Assembly: GCA_051653685.1 (NCBI GenBank)
Contig: JBOFWQ010000168.1
Location: 1-21,443, forward strand
Origin: Faucicola sp937889485
GTDB taxonomy: Bacteria; Pseudomonadota; Gammaproteobacteria; Pseudomonadales; Moraxellaceae
Length of the DNA stretch: 21,443 nt
Reading direction: 5' to 3'
Part shown: positions 16,153 through 21,443 of the stretch, in pieces
Numbering within the stretch: position 1 is the stretch's first letter
How the letters are laid out: each line of letters begins with the position of its first letter
Translations under genes and position numbers: made by a program
The notes under the pieces: model-generated
The model's input: the letters and a program-made list of their open reading frames with translations, nothing else
Database searches by the model: none
What the model was told of the DNA's origin: nothing

Positions 16153-16689
16153 TTATAAAGCGGCTTCTAAATAACGGCTGTCTTCTGCCAATAAACTTGG
16201 CATAAACACATACCAGACTTGCTCATTTTGTCTAAAACGCCCGTGGGTATAGAGCGCTAATGGTGAATCACTGGGCATGGCAATTGGCTCATATTGCCGT
16301 TCACCAAAGGTTTGAATACCCTGCACCCCATCAACTTGAAGACCACTAAAAATTTTTGGCTGGTCAATGACCAAAATTTTTTGATTATTGGTATAAATAT
16401 TGGTGGCTACTGTTTTTAGCCCCAAAAAATTGGACAAATTGGTGATGGGTAACAACCGTCCTCGCACGTTGGCAATGCCTAATAACCAAGGCTTGGACAA
16501 GGGTACAGGGGTGTAAGGCGGTATGGATAATACCTCTGCCACATCGCCTAGCGGTGCCACTAAGTTAAATTCCCCAAGCGAAAACGCCACCCCTAACCAC
16601 TGAGTTGTTTGGTTAAAGTGGGTACCCTTTTGCCGTTTAATGCCACGGTCTGCCAGACGTAGAAGCTCAATAAAGCCATTCGAGGACAC
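16153..16689 (-). CDS. pilI: PilI, CheW-type coupling protein
   Basis: PilI links PilJ to the kinase ChpA. The 178-residue product is a CheW domain: LGVAFSLGEFNLVAPLGDVAEVL near residues 32-54, then the signature PWLLGIANVRGRLLPITNL. The start is GTG at 16689, five bases after the pilH stop, with GGAG in the last pilH codons as ribosome site. This tight spacing indicates co-translation with pilH. Confidence 0.94.
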   Translation of the reverse strand: MSSNGFIELLRLADRGIKRQKGTHFNQTTQWLGVAFSLGEFNLVAPLGDVAEVLSIPPYTPVPLSKPWLLGIANVRGRLLPITNLSNFLGLKTVATNIYTNNQKILVIDQPKIFSGLQVDGVQGIQTFGERQYEPIAMPSDSPLALYTHGRFRQNEQVWYVFMPSLLAEDSRYLEAAL

Positions 16690-16694
16690 AGCAC

Positions 16695-17057
16695 TTACTC
16701 CATGATGGTGCGAATAAGATGAATCAATGCGTCTTCTGTCACAGGTTTGGTTAAATAGTCTTTAGCGCCCTGACGCTTGCCCCACACGCGGTCTGTTTCT
16801 TGGTTTTTGGTACTAATAATGACCACAGGAATATGACTGGTTTTTGGGTCACGGGTAATTTTTCGTGTCGCCTGAAAGCCGTTCATTTCGGGCATCACCA
16901 CATCCATGAGAATCACGTCAGGCAGCTGCTCATTGGCTTTTTGAATGCCCTCTTCGCCTGTGTGTGCCTCAATCACCTCATGGTGATGACGGCTTAGAAT
17001 GTCACGAAATTTTGCCATTTCTGACGGCGAGTCATCAACTACCAAAATTTTTGCCAT
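16695..17057 (-). CDS. pilH: PilH, CheY-like response regulator
   Basis: PilH is a single-domain receiver of 120 residues. It keeps Asp8 and Asp9, the phospho-acceptor Asp52 in VILMDVVMP, and Lys104 in YLTKPV. In P. aeruginosa, PilH opposes PilG and favours pilus retraction or lowers kinase output. The position between pilG and pilI separates it from PilG, which it resembles. A perfect TATAAT (17109-17114, minus strand) lies 52 bases before the start. Confidence 0.94.
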   Translation of the reverse strand: MAKILVVDDSPSEMAKFRDILSRHHHEVIEAHTGEEGIQKANEQLPDVILMDVVMPEMNGFQATRKITRDPKTSHIPVVIISTKNQETDRVWGKRQGAKDYLTKPVTEDALIHLIRTIME

Positions 17058-17108
17058 AATACGACCCTTCTAATACTGATTGATTAAGTAAAAACCTTCT
17101 ATGTGCTT

Positions 17109-17114
17109 ATTATA
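17109..17114 (-). promoter_or_regulatory. Possible -10 element upstream of pilH
   Basis: A perfect TATAAT on the minus strand lies in the 165-bp pilG-pilH gap. The -35 position (AAAAAT at 17 bp) is poor and there is no TGn extension, so this is only a candidate for separate pilH transcription. Confidence 0.3.
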
Positions 17115-17222
17115 AACCATGCGCATGCGACATTTTTTGGGCATACTCACCATGGCGGCAACACTAGACAATTACTGGCTAATCCAATACGTACAGTCAA
17201 TAAGATACTGGCTGACGCCACG

Positions 17223-17609
17223 TTAAGATGCTGGGCGATAACGCTCAATGGCATCAAATAATTCTTCTTTGCTAAATGGTTTGGTCAAATATTCATCTGA
17301 GCCCACAATGCGCCCGCGCGCCTTGTCAAATAGACCATCTTTTGATGACAGCATGATGACGGGTTTGGCTGAAAATTCTGCATTATTTTTGATCAGTGAG
17401 CAGGTTTGATAGCCATCTAATCTTGGCATCATGATATCAACAAAAATCACGTCGGGGTTAGAGTCCGCAATTTTTGCTAATGCATCAAAACCATCAACTG
17501 CTGTAATAACTTCGCAGCCTGCTTTGGTGAGCAGCGTTTCAGCCGTACGACGAATGGTTTTTGAATCGTCAATGATCATGACTTTTAGACCTTGAAAATC
17601 TGCATCCAT
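17223..17609 (-). CDS. pilG: PilG, CheY-like response regulator of type IV pili
   Basis: PilG is the first gene of the cluster and the 128-residue output regulator that promotes pilus extension and, in Pseudomonas, cAMP signalling. It shows Asp14 and Asp15, the phospho-acceptor Asp58 in VIFVDIMMP and a C-terminal YLTKPF lysine. The conserved Asp58 matches the site known in the P. aeruginosa protein. AGGAAA lies 7 bases before the ATG. It is transcribed away from the efflux genes, with a 447-bp gap upstream. Confidence 0.95.
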   Translation of the reverse strand: MDADFQGLKVMIIDDSKTIRRTAETLLTKAGCEVITAVDGFDALAKIADSNPDVIFVDIMMPRLDGYQTCSLIKNNAEFSAKPVIMLSSKDGLFDKARGRIVGSDEYLTKPFSKEELFDAIERYRPAS

Positions 17610-18056
17610 AATAATTTCCTAATTTTTGTTACAATACGCTGAAATACCAATAGAAAAACCACGAGTATTCATTGATTATGGGTTAATGCTACTCTGCCAC
17701 CACTGCCTAGATTATGCCATCTTATTTTTGGGGTGACCAGTGTTAATTATTGATATTCTACCACTTTACTTAGAAACTTTTGCTGGCTTTAACACTGTTT
17801 TTAGACAAAAAAATAAAAATACGCGCTATCATGGCTGGGTTTGCTGCACACTATCCCACTTTTTTGACAAAAAACAGTGATTATTTGTGGTGTCAGTATG
17901 GTTTTTTTGGGGCAACCATGTTGGCTTAGCGCCTGCTACTGCATAACACGACAGCCACTGAAAAAACGATAACTTATAGTACAATAGGCATCACATTGGG
18001 CAAATCGCCTTTGAGTCATTAGACCATATGATATTGATTAAAATAATGGATTAATC
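17610..18056. other. 447-bp divergent intergenic region between pilG and the efflux genes
   Basis: No convincing gene or RNA gene is seen here. It must carry the promoters of both the pil operon and the efflux operon. The only candidate for the latter is CTGAAA (17958-17963) and TACAAT (17980-17985) at 16-bp spacing, 71 bases before ATG 18057. I found no strong pilG promoter. The centre (17793-17879) holds paired A/T-rich dyads. Confidence 0.6.
17798..17874. promoter_or_regulatory. Two near-identical A/T-rich dyads in the divergent region
   Basis: TTTTTTG-A-CAAAAAA (17860-17874) is a perfect 7-1-7 palindrome. A copy with one change (17798-17812) lies 62 bp away, near six helical turns. In addition CACTGTTTTT (17793-17802) and AAAAACAGTG (17870-17879) form a 10-bp inverted repeat spanning the pair. 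This could be a two-site operator or a bent A-tract element. No regulator gene is next to it. Confidence 0.4.
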
Positions 18057-19328
18057 ATGAATTTTGAACAGGTGAAGGCGGCAACTATGCCAAATAAATT
18101 ATTTTTGACCCCCACTATTTTTGTAGGATGTGTAATAACTGCCATAGCATTGTTGCAAAGCGGCTGTCAAAAAAAAACCGATACCACCTCAAACCAAGAG
18201 ACGACCCATACTAACAGCCCCAAGGTTGCGGCATCTGCCACTGTGGCCTCTGATGAAATTCAGCTGCTATCAAGCGATGTGATCACGGTTAAAGCTGAAC
18301 AATTTCAGCCAAGCGTCAAGGTGACGGGCACCTTGCAGCCCTCAGAGCATACGGCAGTACAGTCCACTGTCAATGCCCAAGTGCAGCAAGTGCTTGCCGA
18401 TGTTGGTAAAGCCGTGGCAAAGGGTGAACCACTGGTGCGCCTAGATATCACCGATAGCAAAAACCAGCTAGCCCAAGCCCAAGCCGATGTTGCTGCCGCC
18501 CAAGCGCAATTGATTGTGGCAAACAAGCTAGCACAGCGCAATAAAATTTTGCTAGATCAAGGGTTTGTCTCACAAATTGAGTACGAGCGCAGTATGGCAG
18601 ACGCCATTGCCCAGCGTGAGTCTATCAACGCCAAACAAGCCAAGCTTAATAGCGCCAAAAAAATGTATGGTGATACCACCCTCTACGCCCCAACCACAGG
18701 CATTATTAGTAGCCGTAGTGTCAATGTGGGGCAAGTGGTCGCCCCCAATCAGCCACTTATGGAAATTATTGACCCAAACAAGCTTGAATTTGCTGCCAAT
18801 GTGCCAAGTGAAGCGCAAACCGCGCTAAAAATCGGGCAAAATGTGCCGTTTGATATTGGTAATATAGGGGGTGATAGCGGCACAGACAACCAACACCAAC
18901 CCTTTAAATTTATGGGACAAATTAGCCGCATCTCGCCACAAGTAGATGCCGCCACCCGCCAATTGACCATTTATGTGACAGTCAAACCCAGTCAAAACAA
19001 TCGGCAACTGCGTGCAGGCATGTATGCCACAGGACAACTTGATTATGGTCAAGCCCAAGTGGGCGTCTTGGTGCCAATGTCGGCGGTGATCCTAGATATG
19101 CCCGCCTCGCCTGCCACCGCTGCCAAAACACCTGCACCTTCAGCGTTACCAACAGCAACGGTTTTACTGATTGATGAGCAACAATTGATTCAAAAACAAG
19201 CCGTTCAAATTATCAAACGCTATGATAACACCAGCCAATATTTATTAGCGGGTATCAAAGAAGGCACCACGGTAATCACCGCGCATCTTAATAACCAAGA
19301 TGTGGGTAAAAAAGTACGCTTTAAATAA
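18057..19328 (+). CDS. RND efflux periplasmic adaptor (membrane fusion protein)
   Basis: This subunit joins an inner-membrane RND pump to an outer-membrane channel. The 423-residue product has an N-terminal signal with a possible lipobox (LLQSGC, Cys37), though Gln at -3 is not the usual residue. A Thr/Ser-rich linker, a lipoyl half-motif (VKVTGTLQPSEHTAVQS), an Ala/Gln-rich coiled-coil hairpin (about 130-205), the second lipoyl half (LYAPTTGIISSRSVNVGQVV) and the beta-barrel and membrane-proximal domains follow. An alternative ATG at 18087 gives a more typical short signal N-region and has AGGCGG 5 bases upstream; I cannot decide between them. The permease gene follows after 121 bases. The substrate is unknown. 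Confidence 0.92.
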   Translation: MNFEQVKAATMPNKLFLTPTIFVGCVITAIALLQSGCQKKTDTTSNQETTHTNSPKVAASATVASDEIQLLSSDVITVKAEQFQPSVKVTGTLQPSEHTAVQSTVNAQVQQVLADVGKAVAKGEPLVRLDITDSKNQLAQAQADVAAAQAQLIVANKLAQRNKILLDQGFVSQIEYERSMADAIAQRESINAKQAKLNSAKKMYGDTTLYAPTTGIISSRSVNVGQVVAPNQPLMEIIDPNKLEFAANVPSEAQTALKIGQNVPFDIGNIGGDSGTDNQHQPFKFMGQISRISPQVDAATRQLTIYVTVKPSQNNRQLRAGMYATGQLDYGQAQVGVLVPMSAVILDMPASPATAAKTPAPSALPTATVLLIDEQQLIQKQAVQIIKRYDNTSQYLLAGIKEGTTVITAHLNNQDVGKKVRFK

Positions 19329-19330
19329 CG

Positions 19331-19346
19331 CCAAACTTCGTTTTGG
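19331..19346 (+). other. Small intercistronic hairpin after the adaptor gene
   Basis: CCAAA and TTTGG with a 6-base loop lie just past the adaptor stop. The stem is short and the tail is G/T-rich, so it is a weak attenuator at most. Confidence 0.2.
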
Positions 19347-19449
19347 GGTTGGTTGTATGGGTTTGATGTAATGCCAAGCCTAGCGCTTACCTTGCTTTGC
19401 TTAATTGTCATGTTAACTGTCATTTTTTGAGTATGTTAGGAATTTTCCC

Positions 19450-21443
19450 ATGTGGCTAACCCGCGTTAGTATCAACAATCCTGTCTTTGCAACCATGCTG
19501 ATGCTTGCGCTTATGGTCATTGGTCTGTTAGCCACCTCGCGCATGAAGGTGGAAGAATTTCCCGATATTGAGTTTCCGTTTGTGGTTGTAAGCACGGTAT
19601 ATAGTGGGGCTTCACCTGAGGTTATTGAAACCGATATCACCAAAAAAATTGAAGACCAAGTCAACACCATTGCTGGGGTCAAAGAAGTCACCTCTATCTC
19701 ACAGCAAGGTCTATCGCAGGTGATTGTGCAATTTGACCTAAATATCTCCTCGGATGTTGCCGCACAAAACGTGCGCGACAAATTGGCGCTGGTTACCCCA
19801 ACTTTGCGAGATGAGGTACAAGACCCTATCGTTGCCCAATATAACCCTGCCGATGCCCCCGTCATGTCGGTGACCTTTAAAAGTAATCAGATGTCATTAC
19901 GGGATTTATCCACCCACCTTGATAACACGGTCAAAAAACAGCTGCAGACGGTGACAGGCGTGGGGCGTGTGGATATGTTAGGCAATCGGCAGCGCCAAAT
20001 TCGCGTGGTGCTAAACCCTGCACAAATGAACGCTTACCACGTTTCGGTCAATCAAATTAGCAATGCTTTGCGTGCCGAAAATGTCGAATTACCCGTTGGC
20101 ACCATCAACCACCAAAACCAAGAAATGGTAATTCAAGTCAATGGCTTGGTCGCCACACCCAACGAGTTTAACCAAATTATTGTTGCCCAAAACCGTGGCG
20201 CCAATGGCTTGAGCGTGCCTGTGTACTTGTCACAAGTCGCGCAAGTGGTTGATGACCAAGCCGAGCCTGAATCCGCGTCCCTACAAAATGGCGAGCCTGC
20301 CGTGGCAATGGATATCATCAAAACCTCCGATGCCAATGTGATTGATGTGGTGGATAATACCCAAAAGCGGCTCAAAGAGATTCAGGCCACTTTACCTGCG
20401 GGCGTCACCATGACGGTGGTAACAGATAGCTCAAAGAGTATTCGCGGCTCACTCAATAACGTGGTTCGCACGCTGATTGAAGGGGCTATTTTGGCGGTGT
20501 TTATTGTTTGGCTGTTTTTGGGTTCATGGCGCTCTACTATTATTACGGGGTTGACGCTACCAATTTCGCTACTGGGTACCCTTGCCGCTATTTGGGTGTT
20601 TGGTTTTTCCATCAATATGATGACGCTACTTGCCCTTGCGCTTTGTATTGGGCTACTTATTGATGATGCTATTGTGGTGCGAGAAAACATTGTGCGCCAT
20701 GTGGCGATGGGCAAACATCACCGACAAGCGGCATTGGAGGGCACCAAAGAGATTGGGCTTGCGGTACTTGCCACCACTTTGGTAATTGTGGCGGTGTTTT
20801 TGCCTGTGGCCTTTATGGGCGGGATTATTGGGCGGTTTTTTTATCAATTTGGGGTAACGGTATCTACCGCTGTTTTGCTATCGCTGTTTGTCAGTTTTAC
20901 CCTTGATCCGATGCTATCGTCTATTTGGTCAGACCCAGAAGCCGCGCACCAGCACGATCGACTCAACGAGCGGGTGGCATTTCGTCGTCGCCCGATTGCG
21001 TGGGTACTAGACGGTTTTCAGCGCTTACTTAATCGTATCACACAGCTATATGGACATATTTTGGCTTGGAGCTTGCGTCACCGTTTGATTACCCTGCTCA
21101 TTGCGATGGGTTCACTGGTTGCCGCTTTTTTTGCCGTGGGTTTGGTGGGAAAAGAGTTTGTCCCACAAGCGGATTTAAATGAAATCAAAGTCAAATTTGA
21201 AACCCCTGTTAATGCCAATCTAGACTACACCCAGCAAAAAGCCGCACAGGTCAATGCGGTATTACAAAGCTTTCCTGAAGTTACCCATACCTACGCCACA
21301 ATCAACGCGCTTGCTTATAGCGGCAAAAATCGGGTACAAATTAATGTTTCTTTGGTACCAAAAGACCAGCGTAGCCGCGGCTTGACCGCATTAAACCGCG
21401 CCATGCGTGAGCAGTTGCAGGGCATTGGTGGTATTCAAGTGAC
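19450..21443 (+). CDS. RND family efflux permease (AcrB-like, HAE-type), 3' end missing
   Basis: The ATG at 19450 has AGGA about 8 bases upstream, and the frame stays open for 664 codons to the window end; full proteins are about 1030 residues. It begins MWLTRVSINNPVFATML, the first membrane helix. The porter domain follows (FPDIEFPFVVVSTVYSGASPE), then helices 2-6. The proton-relay pair Asp405/Asp406 in GLLIDDAIVVREN corresponds to AcrB Asp407/Asp408. The second large periplasmic loop has started at the end. The pump would work with the adaptor just upstream and an outer-membrane channel not in the window. The substrate cannot be inferred. Confidence 0.95.
   Translation, partial: MWLTRVSINNPVFATMLMLALMVIGLLATSRMKVEEFPDIEFPFVVVSTVYSGASPEVIETDITKKIEDQVNTIAGVKEVTSISQQGLSQVIVQFDLNISSDVAAQNVRDKLALVTPTLRDEVQDPIVAQYNPADAPVMSVTFKSNQMSLRDLSTHLDNTVKKQLQTVTGVGRVDMLGNRQRQIRVVLNPAQMNAYHVSVNQISNALRAENVELPVGTINHQNQEMVIQVNGLVATPNEFNQIIVAQNRGANGLSVPVYLSQVAQVVDDQAEPESASLQNGEPAVAMDIIKTSDANVIDVVDNTQKRLKEIQATLPAGVTMTVVTDSSKSIRGSLNNVVRTLIEGAILAVFIVWLFLGSWRSTIITGLTLPISLLGTLAAIWVFGFSINMMTLLALALCIGLLIDDAIVVRENIVRHVAMGKHHRQAALEGTKEIGLAVLATTLVIVAVFLPVAFMGGIIGRFFYQFGVTVSTAVLLSLFVSFTLDPMLSSIWSDPEAAHQHDRLNERVAFRRRPIAWVLDGFQRLLNRITQLYGHILAWSLRHRLITLLIAMGSLVAAFFAVGLVGKEFVPQADLNEIKVKFETPVNANLDYTQQKAAQVNAVLQSFPEVTHTYATINALAYSGKNRVQINVSLVPKDQRSRGLTALNRAMREQLQGIGGIQV

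Noticed and set aside
17793..17879. Inverted repeat as an intrinsic terminator or small RNA
   Set aside because: The arms are separated by 67 bp and are A/T-rich, so a stable hairpin is unlikely; no promoter or T-tail defines an RNA.
19413..19865. 150-codon open frame on the minus strand
   Set aside because: It lies wholly opposite the start of the RND permease gene, which has clear family motifs; the opposite frame resembles no family I know.

Overview
The window looks like a chromosomal stretch of a Moraxellaceae-type gammaproteobacterium (Moraxella/Psychrobacter/Acinetobacter relatives). The basis is the moderate base composition, protein sequences that read like that family, and a complete Pil-Chp chemosensory cluster in the gene order known from Pseudomonas aeruginosa. 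I could not run a database search, so the genus is inference.

Layout. Positions 1-4224 (+ strand) hold the 3' part of an HX4D acyltransferase gene, a membrane protein with a voltage-sensor-like N-terminus, and minC, minD and minE, which place the division septum. MinC carries an unusual Pro/Thr/Ala-rich N-terminal extension. minE ends convergently with a cytochrome b561 gene (4332-4889, - strand), and a 14-bp perfect hairpin lies between them.

Positions 4978-17609 (- strand) are the chemosensory cluster that controls type IV pili. Read in transcription order it is pilG, pilH, pilI, pilJ, pilK, chpA, chpB, chpC. PilG and PilH are single-domain response regulators. PilI and ChpC are CheW-like couplers. 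PilJ is the methyl-accepting protein, PilK the methyltransferase and ChpB the methylesterase. ChpA is a 2267-residue hybrid kinase with five HPt domains that keep their histidine, a degenerate N-terminal one, a CheA core and a C-terminal receiver. Two points stand out. PilJ has two membrane helices joined by only about 14 residues, so it lacks the large periplasmic sensor domain of the Pseudomonas protein. A good intrinsic terminator also sits between pilJ and pilK and may split the cluster into pilGHIJ and pilK-chpABC units.

Positions 17610-18056 are a 447-bp divergent intergenic region with two copies of an A/T-rich dyad. It is followed on the + strand by an RND efflux pair: a membrane fusion protein and an inner-membrane permease that runs off the window end.

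I see no insertion sequences, CRISPR arrays, tRNA or rRNA genes or prophage. This is mostly a conserved core region. The possible novelties are variations within known systems, not a clearly new system.
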